Below are positions 24,299 to 36,765 of a stretch of DNA of 64,000 nt, piece by piece. The notes beneath the pieces were generated by a model. It saw nothing but the letters and a program-made list of their open reading frames with translations, was not told the origin of the DNA and did no database searches. Source of the stretch: Aurifilum marmelostoma (lineage: Eukaryota; Ascomycota; Sordariomycetes; Diaporthales; Cryphonectriaceae); NCBI GenBank assembly GCA_027559495.1, contig JAMXSV010000023.1, positions 1,488,001-1,552,000 of the forward strand, written 5' to 3'. The first letter of the stretch is position 1. Each line of letters opens with the position of its first letter. A program made the position numbers and the translations under genes.

Positions 24299-26117
24299 CT
24301 ACTGCGCAGCTGGCTTTCGATGGCAGGGCTTCTTAGACACAGTCGGGGCTGCAGCGTCACCGGTCTGTGCATTCGTGTTGAAAGGAAGCGCCGTCCCCGT
24401 TCTAGACGCCGAGGGCATCGAGTCGCTGCCGCTGCCGCTGCCGCTGCCGCTTCCAATCTTCCCGGTAGGGAGGGTCGAGTTGCCGTGGCTGCCACCAGCA
24501 CCGACGGGCGACCCTGACGGAGCGATCCCAGTCTGGCTGGCGCTGGGCGCAGGATGTCCGCCGCCGAGCGGGGAGGATCTCGTCGCAGAGGCGCCTGGGA
24601 GGCCCCCAGCGGGCACGGTGCCGTTGACGCGCGCTGAGGCGGAGACAGCGGGCCGTGTGCTCAGCGTAGGAGGGGGAAGGCCGATAGTTGTCGACGAGTT
24701 GCGGTGCATGAGGCCGCTGGCGGATAGCGTCAATGTGGGGATGGGGATGGTTCCGTTGACTGCTGAGGTGATGGTCGAGTTCAGCGCGGAGGGGGTCGGG
24801 GTGCTCAGAGGCAGCGGCGTGCTCGTGTTGAGGGCCACGGGGCTGGTCGGGAGGGCTGTTGGGAGGGCTGTTGGGAGAGACAAGGAGGTAGTGTTCAGGA
24901 TAGTGGACACTGGCGAAGGGGTGCTGGTGATGAGAATGATGGAAGGAGAAGGGGAAGACGACGACGACGAGAGCTGGGCTGTGGTCACGGCGCTGCTGCT
25001 TGTGAAGGCAGACGACGTCGACTCGGAGCTGGATGTAGCGTCGGGGGTCGGCGAAGGAGAAGACGACGCCATTGTGCTCAGGCTCGACGAAGATGAAGCG
25101 GACTCGGTCGAGATGGCAGATGATGAGGTCGCTGACGACAGATCGGACGAGCTGGAGGTGGTGGCCATCGGAGTCATGGAAGATGACGAGGCGACGTCGG
25201 AAGAGCTGCTGGACGAGGCGACATCGGAAGTGCTGCTGGACGAGGCGACATCGGAAGTGCTGCTGGACGAGGCTGACACGGATGCCGAAGCACTCGCGGT
25301 CGACGCTGCGGCGGTCGATGTGGGTAACGTCGTGGTGCACACCTCAGTCGGAGCTGAAAATCATCGACAACAAGATTCAGTCAGTAACAGCGTCCTCACT
25401 TCGCCCACGAGGGGATAGTCTTGTCGTTGTTGTTGTCGAGGAAGACAGCGAAGAAATATGGTAAAGAAAGACCACTCACCCGACATGATGGCATTGTCAA
25501 AGTAAATATTGAAGATGGTCGTGGAGTGGTACGGAGTGCATACGAAGTACACACCAAACAACATGGTGCTGCTTGTTGGCGTATATGTACCCGACAATGT
25601 CCCCCATCCAGTCGTGGTTTTGAGGAAGCTGTGGGTTGAGTAGGTGATGAGATTCGTCGTCGAGAGAGAATCGTGATACAGGTAGATAATACACGTTTCC
25701 ACGACGCTGTAGGCAGTATTCATCACTCCGTTGAAATCGATGGAGAAGGTATATGTCGTTCCGACTTGTATGTTCTCCAAGGTTTGGGTGAATTGGCCAT
25801 AAGTGGTAGTCGTCCCGGTGAGGCTGGTTTCGAAGTGTCAGCTTGAGTCTGTTGATTTGATTTCAGGAAGAGGAAAAGAAAAGCATTAGCCCCAAAAAGA
25901 AAAAGAAAATTACGAACAGGGAGTAAGAACCGTCACTAGCATAAGCATCGGTGGTTGATGCGGTGGAGATATAAGTCCAGTCCGCCGTGCCATCTTCCCA
26001 CGAGGGGTTCGACAAAACATTTACCGTTGTCTCCGTGCACGTCACCTCTTGACCAGAGGCGATGCCCAAGCTCAGGGCCGAAAGACACGCCAAAAGAGTG
26101 TATCTCGTCATGGTCAT
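24299..26117 (-). CDS. Secreted Ser/Thr-rich protein with N-terminal carbohydrate-binding-like (CenC-type) domain
   Basis: 532 aa in three exons: 26117-25918, 25823-25480, 25353-24299. Introns are 94 nt (donor GTTCGT, CTGAC branch) and 126 nt (GTGAGT...CAG); phases agree. The N-terminus is a clear signal peptide (RYTLLACLSALSLGIASG). Residues about 25-185 resemble fungal CBM-CenC-like jelly-roll domains: CTETTVNVLSNPSWEDGTADW, then DGSYSLLTGTT, a QTLENIQVGTTYTFSIDF strand pair and FDNAIMS at the end. Residues about 200-520 are a Ser/Thr/Ala stalk with 9-residue repeats, expected to be heavily O-glycosylated. The C-terminus (KKPCHRKPAAQ) has no hydrophobic GPI signal, so a wall-associated or free secreted protein is likelier than a GPI protein. 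ATG 26111 is an equally good start. Sugar binding is inferred. Confidence 0.75.
25185..25274 (-). repeat. 27-bp coding tandem repeat
   Basis: Three 27-nt units starting at 25185, 25212 and 25239, plus a partial unit at 25266, encode repeats of the form (T/S)SDVASSSS in the stalk of the secreted protein. The second and third units are identical, which suggests recent slippage or unequal crossing-over. Confidence 0.85.
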
Positions 26118-29100
26118 CAGATACACGCCTGAGCAGAAGGGTGCAGATGAAAAAGAGTGTGAGAGAGAAGGATTGTGTTACGCCCGATCGGGATGATAAT
26201 CAAGTGCATACAATGAATGAGTGGACGGGCAGTCGTGAAGCCCAGAGCGACTGACAAGAGCTCAAAGAGAGTAACTCCTGGAAAGGAAACACGATACCCA
26301 GAGTGGTCGGACAGCACGAGGGACCGAAGACAGTAAGTAAAACCAGACTTCTAAGGAGAAAGGGCACTATCCCTCTACATATGTTCTAAATAGTCTGCCA
26401 CTTTGCGTGAATCACGCCAGACGATACCTGATCCGGTCGGTCTTCTCCCTTCTGTGGCTGGCCAGCTGTGGATACTCGATATTTGAGAAGGGAAGGGGGG
26501 GGGGTAAGCTCGAGGCAGCCTGAGCGGGTGTGATGTTCTCACCAACTTCCTCACGACCCAGTCCAGTAATATCCTATTCACGTTGTACCCATAACATGTT
26601 GAGGCTACTGCGCGGATCTACTGTGTATCCGGAGAAGATTGCGCCCGAGCTAGACCGTGACTAGGTTGTGTGGAGCGATCTATATTCAGGAGATGGAAAT
26701 TACTTGCATGCATGTCCCTGAGTCAAAATGGTTGGTTTGGCCGCACATCAATCCTCAAAATCTGCTAATGACAGATACTTAGATTGTGTGACATCTGATC
26801 AATCTCCATACTTCCGTCTCTCTTTGACTTTCCATGCGGCAAGAAGACTATGCTGAGACTATGATCCTGCACCTCCTACATCGATCGTACAGATCATTTT
26901 CAGTCAATAGGGGACAGTGCTTCACATCCCGAGGCGTACAACAGCCCTGGACAGACAAGCGGCCCCCTGTCGGAGCGGGCCTTTCAGCTAGCCATTCTCC
27001 CAGTCCACTTAGGGCAAGCCACTCAACAAGAATACAGCTAATTCATCAGGCCGATGCCAGCTGAGGGGTGGAGTGCTGTGGGCACGACTGAGCGCTACTG
27101 CTAACTAGTAATAATGAGTAGGTTGAAGGCAGAACAGCAATTTACAGCGTCCATCATTTGTCAGGGCTTTGAAGATGTCTCGCAACAAGACGGCGAGCCG
27201 AGGCGGAAAGACAAAACTGCTGGTTGGTAAGGTAAGCGAACATTGTGTCTAGGCGTCCAGAGATAGGGTTGAGGAATTGCGGACAAGAGATCGGAACGGG
27301 GAATCTGGAAAAAGAAGGTTGGGGGGGGGGGTTTATATTTTGGAAGACTTCCCTTAAAACAGCCACAATATAGAACCGGACGGGCCATCGGGAGGGTCAT
27401 CCCGCAATAGACTAAATATTACCATGTTTTTCTTTTCCTTCCATTATCCCGTATCTCGGAATGTCTCTTCTACAGATGAACACCCACATCTTGCAAGGAG
27501 GTACCTGATTCTTCACTCAGCCAACGGCGCGTTCCTACGACATGGTACGTATGCATAAACCTGTGCTGTGGTAAATGAGCTTGTATTGTATTATGTAGTC
27601 GATGCCTTACGCACACGCGCGTACCACAACGAGGCGGCCAAAACAACAGTGTAGTTTTCCCGTAATAGTGCAACCCAGAACGACAGAAAATGGCAAATTC
27701 ACGTCCGATTGACTGGGAAAAAAAGGATTGAACAAAATGATGCGTGTGGCAACACGACAAAAACAAAATTCAGTGGTACCTGGGAGATTCGAACTCCCGC
27801 CTCTTTCGAGATCAGATGAAATCCACATTGTTGTGGACAAGATATTCTCTTGACTCAGACGCCTTAGACCGCTCGGCCAAAGTACCAATACTCGTTGATC
27901 AATTTAAAAAAGATTACTACATATCATCAGACTAATCATAAGCCACAGATCGCTTCTCATTCATTTTCGTCAATGCTTTGCCTACCCTTTTATCCGAGAT
28001 AAAATGATTTTTGTGTTTTTGTAAGAATCGCTGATTGTAGTAGATCCCGAGATATAGATCAATAAAAAATAGTTTATTATGGGCAAATTTTCCTATGTTG
28101 ACAAAAAAGCATTGGACCCGCTGATTATGTCGAGATGGGAGTGAATGACAGGAACCCTCAACACTTTTTACCACTTCCACATACCATGTCCATGCCACCT
28201 ACCACGGCTCACTAATGAGATTTCAGTTATCATAAGCTCTCTTTACATTATTCTATCGTTGTCGCTACCGCCTACGAGGCGTACCCCGGGCCATTCTCTT
28301 CGGTAATGACGCTCTCTAATCCACCAACAAGTATGTTCGATCGGAACGATGGCTTCCCGTGATGGTCTGCTCGACGCAACGATCCACCACCATCATTTTC
28401 TCCTTTTCAGCGGTCCTGCATAGCTAAGCAAAGAGCTGGGTGTCGCTTGGCCCATGCTCACCGAAATTGTATAGTAATCGACATGAGTGCCTTCTGTAAT
28501 TATTTAATTATTGTTCACATCCGATGGAGGTAATTGGGTATATACTGTGTCTATCATGGTTGACAAACGAAAGCTGATCTTGCGCCCGGCCGGTCTTGTC
28601 AGTAATTGGCCAAGATGCGCACGTGAGGGATCGTTTGTCGACTCAATGGCTGGCGTGTTATTCAGCGTGCTGAGCGCAGCGAACGCATGTAGCACTGCTT
28701 AGCTATCTTATGATGAATTATAGCGGGAGAGACTCTTTAAAACTCCTGGAGGAGGCTAAACCCTAGGCGTGGGGGCGCATCTTGATCAAAGAGACCTCCT
28801 CAGGGTCTCATTCTGAGAGCGCCCAGTCTGTATAAGGCGTCTAGTTCGTGAGTACTAACCACGGAGCATCTGCAAATTCATCAAAAGCATTTGAAGATCA
28901 TGATGAGAAGGAAGCGATCTTCGACCAAAGGTGGTCTCCTAATCCATCCGCGATTGATCGTTTCGCGTCCTTCTAAGCCCCTCCATGTCACTGTATTGAC
29001 TTGGCAAATCTGCCCACTGATTCGACAGCATAATATGGGGATTGGACCCCGGCCTGACCACTTGATGTAATTAGACAAGTACGTACGCCTCCTACCCTGA

Positions 29101-31364
29101 TCAATTATCCATTACAAAGTCAACATGACCTGCGTCTTATGCCAGTCGAAGATTAAGAACTGTAGACACATTTGGGAGATAACACTTGCTTCATTCACAG
29201 TCATGACTTACAAAGCTAGACTTGATGATATTTCGGCCTGTAATTAGCGCAATAATATATGATTCAATACACTTACAATCAGGTGTGTTGCAACTTGTTG
29301 AGAGCTGGACTATGTGGTCGCTAGCATCCATTATACATACGGAAATCATACACTTATATGGGGTCATGATTAGTGAGGTTTGGCGTAATTGATACAATGT
29401 GCGCGCGCACCTTCTCTGTTCAGCAATTGATAGCATAGCACATTGATGGGATGGGGGACCAATTGATTTCCTGCATCTGGACTGAGAGTTAGTACAGTGA
29501 CAAGGAGCGACACATATGACTGGGTTCTGCTGGAGGGATAATTAAAGCCGAAGATACTGGGGGTGGCATCCCCAAGGGAGATGGTCTCCGTCGCCTTTCT
29601 CAAACATTGAAGAAACGAGCATTAAGGCGCTGGAAGAGAGATCCGTCAGCCTCAATTTTAGCGCTGAGTCCTGAACAGAGGGAAAGTCGTTAAATTCCAT
29701 GAACTGACGGATGGTACAGTCTGGCTAAGGGGATGTACATGATATTGACAGTGGGGACCGAACCGCATTACGAGGATTTGTAAGAAACATGCTAGTTCAA
29801 AATTGCATTTGGCAATTCATTCTTTGGCATAAAGGAAGATCATTCCTAGAGTGTTATCCAATGACCGCCTGGCCAGATGTACTGCACTGATCAAGGCGAG
29901 CCGAGTCATCACCCTGGGAATGATCCCGTATGGTGGGCAAAGTAATCGTACTAGAGTCAATTGGACTGGTTGCCACGGCCCTTGGGTGTCACGAGAGGAT
30001 AGATGTGGGAGTGTCCAAATGCTTTCGACAGAGCCGGCCGTGAGTAAGCGAGTGTGGGATGAAGGGGGCCCAGACTGGCAGGGAACGTGGAGTGCCAGCA
30101 CCATGTGGTAGCATCGGGACAGAGGACCAAAGGAAGGGCGTACAGTTAGTCGAGATGAAGGGTGCCACATGGCAAGTCAGGAACAGGCGAGCGGGAGAGC
30201 GACTTTGTGCGTGCGACAGTGAGATCTAGTTAGATCTCGTCTGCAGCAGATGGTGGCCGGGAAGACGCCGGGCCAATAGCTGACCAAAGCTGGGGTTTTT
30301 GGGGGGGCCACGGATCGAAAGCGGCCAAAGACGCGCCGCTGCGATGTAATGCACGTCAAAATGGTCCCTAGAAATCCGGGGTAGAGTCGAGGGCCCCTGC
30401 AGTGGGGACCGCATGACGTCTTTCAGAGAGAAGACAGACGCCGATTTGGAGATATTGGCACCCTTTAGTCGGGTCTCAGAAGCCTCTACCGCGGGCTTTT
30501 TCGAGGCCAGGTATATGCTCGCGAGTGAGCGCATACACCCAATTGGTATATATTTCTTGCTCCTGTCCCCCAATGCTACGAGCAAGTGCTGTCCGTAGCT
30601 GATCAGACCAAGAGCCACAAAACATATCCAGAGGACGGCCAATTGCCTTGTTGGGATGTGCTGCACCGATCCGTCAGTCAGCGGGTCCAGCGTTCTGACG
30701 GGCGCCCTACTCCACTGTCATCCAGGGGTGTTGAATTTTGGGGAAACAATGAATACTTAAGTTTTGACAAAGGACATTTCGGGCTCCAGGCTGTAAACTC
30801 AACAAAGGATCAGAGATGGGGCATATCCTCACTTTGGACAACATTAATGGGATATCGAGAATCTTCTCTATTCTGAGAACTATTCCAAGGAATGATCCAG
30901 GTGGCTCATTGGGAAATGCAATGTCCTCCTTCGCAAGCTGCTGCTCACAGGGCATTCGTGTTGAGGGGCACAATTGTACAAGAGTACATGAGCTTATTAT
31001 GTAAGCAGCAGGGCAGCTTACCACGTTCCGGGACCTGCATCCCTGTCCTCGTCGCTTCCTGATGAGGCTAGTGGCCACCTCCGCAGGCGCGTTAGCAACC
31101 TCAAGTCGTAAATTCGACCATTTGTCGCAGCGAACACAGCCCTCTCGCCTTCGCAGCATCGACCACCAGACATCATAAACAGCTTCGAATATTTCTCCCG
31201 TTGACATATTAAGCCGCCTAGGCCACTCGCACGCGCTCTTTCCGATGATAACGCCCACGGAGGCGCCCTAGCAGGTGTTGCTCGCCTCCCCTTGACGACG
31301 CGCCCCTCAAACCACGCAACCCCTCGAGGCTCCATCCTCAGACCATCCTTCGAGACTGGTCGCC
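26118..31364. other. Intergenic region containing only a tRNA gene
   Basis: Apart from the tRNA at 27774-27886 no supported gene was found. Poly-G runs occur at 26495-26504 and 27321-27331. Two minus-strand open frames (30226-30666 and about 30725-31207) are longer than average, but no family was recognised. The last 160 bp before 31365 is the Nto1 leader. Confidence 0.5.
27774..27886 (-). tRNA. tRNA-Leu(CAA) with intron
   Basis: Reading the minus strand from 27886: acceptor GGTACTT pairs with AGGTACC; A box TGGCCGAGCGG; long D-loop GGTCTAAGGC; anticodon CAA at 27852-27850; long variable arm with a CTCGAAAGAG hairpin; T arm GGGAGTTCGAATCTCCC (B box). The intron of about 31 nt after position 37 includes ATCTTG, which can pair with the anticodon as in other intron-containing tRNA-Leu(CAA) genes. 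The anticodon stem UCUGA/UCUGA has a central U-U mismatch (27856 against 27814), and the base before U33 is G (27854) rather than a pyrimidine. It may be a functional variant or a decaying copy. Confidence 0.88.
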
Positions 31365-34300
31365 ATGTCGTCAAGACCAGCTACGCCGAGGAGCTCGCGC
31401 TCTGGGCGCACATCAGCCCGCCCCCGCGCTACGGCACATCAGGACCGCGAAGAGCCACCCCTGAAGAAGAGGAAGTACATCCCAGGCGGTCCTGGCGGCG
31501 GCGGCAGGTTTATCCTCACCGACGACATCACCGAGATACCGGCGGGTCCGTCCCGTGCTGCTTCCTCGAGAGCTCGAAGCACCGCCCAGAGAACCTCGAA
31601 CCGCTCTCGCGCCACCCTCGCCCCGAGAGAGAGACGCACCCGCGCACGAGCCTCTGCAGCCCGCCCAGAGGACGATATGGAGTTCAGTTCTGCGGCAGCC
31701 GTCGCTGCCGCAGTCGCACAGAGCGAGGGGTACAAGCCAAGAGAAGAACGCGGCTGGGAGGAGTTTCACCCTAATCTCGATACGGAGGCGACCTTCATGA
31801 TCTTTCATGCCGAGGACGTGGACGGCACCCGAAAGTCTACCCCTCCGCCGCCCCCTTCGATTCCTCCTGCCTCCCAGGCTACCGTCAACGGTAATAGCAC
31901 CCCATCCAAGGATGCCAGTAACAATGCTGTAGGGGCCTCTGGCGAGCCTGCAGCGCAGTCAGAAGGGGCCGCAGCAGCCACTCCGACAATGGTCGTGGAG
32001 ACGCCTACGAGGCGGCGAATGACCCGTCCGAGGGATGCAGTGTCATTCTACGCGACGCGCTCAGACCTGGGGCAGACACCCAAAACACCCAAGGTTCTGT
32101 CCACCTTGAATCAGACACCTAAGGAGCGACTCGATCTGAAGAACCCCTCCTACCGGAAGACGGACCGGATATTACTCTTTGAGAGCAAAACATTTGGCCA
32201 GGCAAAATATGTTGACAAGGCTATGATGAATGCGGGATATCAAGAGAGCGACAACTTTATTCGGCCCGAGCGACGTCTTTTGAAAGCAAGCGATGCTCAT
32301 GTCGACGAAGATGTGGACCAGTTGCTTGGGCATAAGGCCGAGGGCGAAGTGGTTGTCCCTCACAGTGGATCCAACCTGGGCCGCGTGGAGTATGATATGG
32401 ATGAACAGGACGATATGTGGCTAGAGACGCTGAATTCACAGCGCAAAGCGCACGAGTTGGAGCCTGTGACCCGTGAGGTCTTCGAAATCACCATCACCAA
32501 GATCGAGAAGGAGTGGCATGCCCTGGAGAAGAAGATACCAAAGCCCAACCCAAAACCTCCGCAGACGCACCGGCCAAGGTCAAGCTCGGCTGCAGCTGTG
32601 AACGGTGAGCAGGCCGGCGAGGAGCAGGACAGCAAGTGTGCCATATGCGACGATGGTGACTGCGAAAACACTAATGCGATCGTTTTCTGTGACGGTTGTG
32701 ACCTTGCTGTGCATCAGGAATGCTATGGAGTACCGTTCATTCCCGAGGGGCAGTGGATGTGTCGGAAGTGTCAGCTCGCAGGTCGTGGAGTTCCGGTAAG
32801 TGCTTAGATGAATTGGTTTACCTGGGCTGCAGAATTGCGGGCCTCGGCTAACATGTGAACTACAGACTTGCATCTTCTGCCCCAACACGGATGGTGCGTT
32901 CAAGCAGACCAACAACTCGAAATGGGCCCATCTGCTCTGTGCAATGTGGATTCCAGAGGTTTCTCTTGGCAACCACACATTCATGGAGCCCGTGATGGAC
33001 GTGGATAAGGTCCCCAAAAATCGCTGGAAACTGCAGTGTTATATCTGCAACCAAAAGATGGGAGCCTGCATACAATGTGGTAACAAGGCGTGTTACCAGG
33101 CCTTCCATGTAACCTGTGCACGGCGGGCGCACCTGTACCTCAAGATGAAGAACAGCCAAGGCGCTCTTGCTGTGTTGGATGGTGGTATGGTTCTCAAAGC
33201 TTTCTGCGACAAGCACTGTCCGCCAGAATATGAAGAGGAGCACGGCGTGGCTGCTGCGTTCAAGGAAGCCAAGAAATTTTACAAGCGCACGATGAAGGGC
33301 CGCATCTGGGCGAGCAGTCAGGACTCGGCTCGGCAGCTTGCAGCCACCCACCGGCATGCTTTCACTGAACATCCACCCGACGAGTCGCAGATGATTGGAG
33401 CTAAGCTCTCTGGTGGTGCGGGAGACAAGAAGAAGGGCCAGACCGGAAAGATCTGGAAGCTGCCGTCAGGAGCACCAGTAATACCGCAAGCCGTCTTCGA
33501 CCTGGTAGAGGCTGGACTGGCACGCTTCAACCTGCGGAAGCGGAAGGAGTACGTGGCCGAGGCTTGTCGATACTGGACCCTGAAGCGAGAGTCTCGCCGC
33601 GGCGCCGCGCTCTTGAAACGTCTGCAACTGCAGATGGAGTCGTTCTCGTCCATCGAGCTGACGAGACGGGATTTTGCCGCCATGGGTCCTTCTGGCAAGA
33701 CCCGCCTGGCTCGGCGTATTGAGTTTGCCGAGACCCTCCTGGATGACCTCGAACAGCTCAAGTCTCTTGCCGGCGACATTGTGAACCGCGAGTCGGACAA
33801 GCTTGAGCAGGCTGAAATGGAACAGGACTTTGTCGACACGTGCTATTTCCCCATCTTCAGGCTTCTCTCGCCCGTCATCGACAAAGCCCAAGCGTGAGTG
33901 CCTGCCCCTCATCCTTAACCTAATGCTACGCGCTCTGGATCCTAACGCATTCGAACCAGGTACGACAAGAATGTGTTCAAGGACGGTCTGGCGGAGCTGC
34001 AGAGCAAGATCGAGAACCGCTTCTACACGACAACCCTTGACTTTGCTCACGATCTATGCGAGGTTATTCATGTTGGCATCAACGCCCACTGCAGGCCGGA
34101 GTCTACCGACCAGTCCAGGCTCGAGCCCGTTGATGTGTCGCCTACTAAGCATAGCTCGTCATACTCTGAGACTCGAGACCGCAAGAGGCTCGGCAAGCGT
34201 ATCATCAAGTTGGTTCAGCCACAGCTAGAGGCCGCTTTGAGGGCTGAGGCGGACATCACGTCAAAGCAGTACGATACTCTGCAGAAGGAGCTCGAGGGCA

Positions 34301-35037
34301 TGATCGACGCCAGCCTCGAAGTCAGGAAGCCCGGTGTCCCTCATCAACAACAGGGAGCAGCAGGCAAGGCGGGCCAGGACGTCGTCATGGCAGATGCTCC
34401 CGCTGAAGCTCACATCACTGTCTCCGAAGCCCGACTGGGCAGTGAAGCTGGTGGCGAGGAGGCCGACAAGATGGACGTCGACGAGCTGAGCATCGAGGTC
34501 AAGGAGGAGAACTCCGGCGAGTCCAATGTTGGCACAGCAGAGACTGTTACGGTCGGCGAGGACGTATCTCACGAACACGAGGGCAGATTGCCCAACGGCG
34601 TGAAGTCAGCGCCGACACCCCCGGAAATGAATGGCTACACGCACGTCTCCCAAGATTCGCACCCAACCCCTCTTACGCCCCCACAGTCCAACGGAAGCCT
34701 CGGCCGCGGGACAGATAATACGCTCACCGAGGGCGGCATTTCCTGGTATCTAAAGCCTTTTGACCCCGAGGGCACAACTGCGATTCAGGAACAGTGGGCA
34801 GGCCGCGAGGCACTGAGGTCCCTCAGCGAGGAGTTGACTGATATGGACGAGGAGGAGCTCAACGACCTGGAGTTCAATGTTGAGGATAGCACCATTACTG
34901 CCTCGCCTGTTCATACACTACCGGAGCAGGGCGGCGGAAGCAGCGTGCCGTCCAGGAGCTCGAGCAGGAAGAAGGCGAACGGCACAGCAGGAGGCATTGT
35001 TCGGAAACGGCTCAGGTCGTCTGCCAGGAAACGGTAG
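31365..35037 (+). CDS. NTO1: Nto1-like PHD-finger protein (NuA3 histone acetyltransferase complex)
   Basis: 1,178 aa. Exons 31365-32795, 32866-33893, 33960-35037; introns 70 and 66 nt, each with CTAAC near the 3' end. BRPF/Nto1 architecture: a disordered basic N-terminus; an Enhancer-of-polycomb-like segment (about 340-395, VEYDMDEQDDMWLETLN); PHD finger 1 (about 425-472, CAICDDGDCENTN, FCDGCDLAVHQECYGVP); a Zn knuckle (CIFCPNTDGAF) and extended PHD 2 ending FCDKHCPPEYEEEHG. Intron 1 falls exactly between PHD 1 and the knuckle. Residues about 820-860 (VFKDGLAELQSKIENRFY, then DFAHDLCEVI) resemble the start of a BRPF bromodomain but the domain is not complete. The C-terminus is acidic and ends in a basic KRLRSSARKR tail. 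In yeast this subunit binds histone H3 tails and links them to the NuA3 acetyltransferase. The ATG at 31365 has a good context (GTCGCCATG). Confidence 0.93.
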
Positions 35038-35804
35038 GAAGGTAATATTTGACAGTGCGGGTGAACTGAATTTAGCGCAGATCCAGGACTTCTTTTAAGG
35101 CCCGGAGTGTATATTATTAATACCAAGTGGCGTTGCTTGCTCATCTTTCACCCTATTTGAAACTTGTCTTTTTGTGGGTTTGTGCGCCTGTGTTCGAGGC
35201 GTTGTTGGATCGGAATTAGTATCATGCCTTGGCGTATGGGAGTTGTCTCTGCAAGATGGAAGAGAGGCAGACCAAGAAACCTCAATACATGTCTAGCTGT
35301 AATTAGTCTGTGTTTCGAGGATGCTTATTTCTTCTGGTTCAATTCCAAACGGAAGCCTAGACTGATTGATGCTTCTGATTGACTAGACGACTTGCTATGG
35401 AGATGTCACCAGCTGTCATCATCCTGCAGCTTGCACTCTTGGTTGTTGGACCCTTATGCTACTCATGTATTTATAATATAGTGCTGGAAACCCCGCTTTA
35501 CTACTTGTGTAAATGTTCTCAAGATGGTCCTCTTCATGTAAACATATTGTGAATGCATTTGCTATATTTGGCCTTTGGCCGAGTTGACGTCGACACCATG
35601 TTGATCAACGCAGTGGAGGTAGAGATGATCTTGAGAGCCCTCCTCGGAAGGGAATTGAAAATCAGGAAAGTGGGTATCAAATCTATTTTCTATTAACATT
35701 ATTTTATCATACTTTTCCATGACGCCGCACAATGCTCCAGATGAAGGTTCAGCAGTAGTTCCTGCATCTCAGTATCCAGCCAATGAGCACAAGACCTCTT
35801 TCTC
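35038..35804. other. Intergenic 3'-3' spacer
   Basis: AT-rich 770 bp between the convergent Nto1 and Sfk1-like genes. It should hold both transcript ends; no other feature was seen. Confidence 0.55.
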
Positions 35805-36765
35805 CTATGTGAACGCTGGCGACCCGTCATTTGCCATTGCCATCTCCTCGCTGCCGTTCTTGTGGCCGGAGAACCTGTTGCTCCTCGTCCTGTGGATTGC
35901 GAAGTTCACTGGCAGGAAGTCGAAGACGTAGGACCAGACATCTATGTTGAAGACGATGATTAGAAGATAGTTACTTGCATTTGATGGGAGAGAACCACCA
36001 CTCACAAAAGATATAGACCAAGGCGACGACCCACTCGAGGATCGCAGACTGATTGTAGCGCCCAGTATATTCAGTAGCGCCGAACGCCACAGCCAGGGAA
36101 ATCTCAACGACGATGAAGACAGCCTTGATGGCAAAGCTGGCCAGCAGCATCCGGTGCTGACGGTGGGTCTGCAGGCCGCGACCGTGATCGTGGCGGCGGG
36201 CGACGAGGCCGAGGAGGAGATACTCGATGCAGACGCAGATGGCGCTGATGACATAGCCGGCGATGAAGACGCCGAGGAGGCTGTCATGGGCCTTTTGATG
36301 GTGCGCCGTGTCGAAGATGGTAAGCAGGATTAGCCCCGCGGCGCCGACGATGGACCAAAAGATGGACAGGATCGACATGGCCTTTTCCCAGCGGCTGTAG
36401 TTGGGTGTGAGGCGGCGCTTGTGCCGCAGCCAGCGCTCCGAGACGAAGACGAGGTCGAAGGTGACCACCATGACGGCCGAGGTCGTGATGAAGATGGGCT
36501 TGCCCCATGAGGTCGCGCCGATGTCTGAAATGTAGACAATGTGCTGCGAGGTCGCGTGCATGAACTCGTAGTAGGGGGAGCCCTTGGAAATCCACGTGCA
36601 GAGCATCGCGAGGAGGCCGCCTGTGTGTGTTGTTTGCGTCAAAGGTCAGACTGGGCGGACATTCTTTTCATCCCCTACGGATCACTCGGAACGGAGGGGT
36701 CTCTCTTTACCTAGCCATACACAGCCTGAAAAGACTGGTATTATCCAGTACGGTATGCCCAACAT
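35805..36765 (-). CDS. Frag1/DRAM/Sfk1 family membrane protein
   Basis: 268 aa polytopic membrane protein. Exon 1 36765-36711 (MLGIPYWIIPVFSGCVWLG), intron 36710-36621 (90 nt, GTAAAG...CAG), exon 2 36620-36006, intron 36005-35942 (64 nt, GTGAGT...TAG), exon 3 35941-35805. All phases agree. About six hydrophobic helices, the family hallmark HIVYISDIGA after the first loop, and a cytoplasmic basic tail (NFAIHRTRSNRFSGHKNG). Family members include yeast Sfk1, which works with the Stt4 phosphatidylinositol 4-kinase at the plasma membrane, and animal DRAM autophagy proteins; which role applies here is not visible. The short first exon supplies the first helix and is easily missed. Confidence 0.88.

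Noticed and set aside
24219..25418. 399-codon plus-strand open frame
   Set aside because: Exact antisense of the Ser-rich exon; its acidic, repetitive composition follows from the low-complexity coding strand.
30226..30666. 146-codon minus-strand frame with one hydrophobic stretch
   Set aside because: Begins with GTG, has no ATG near the hydrophobic part and no recognisable family.
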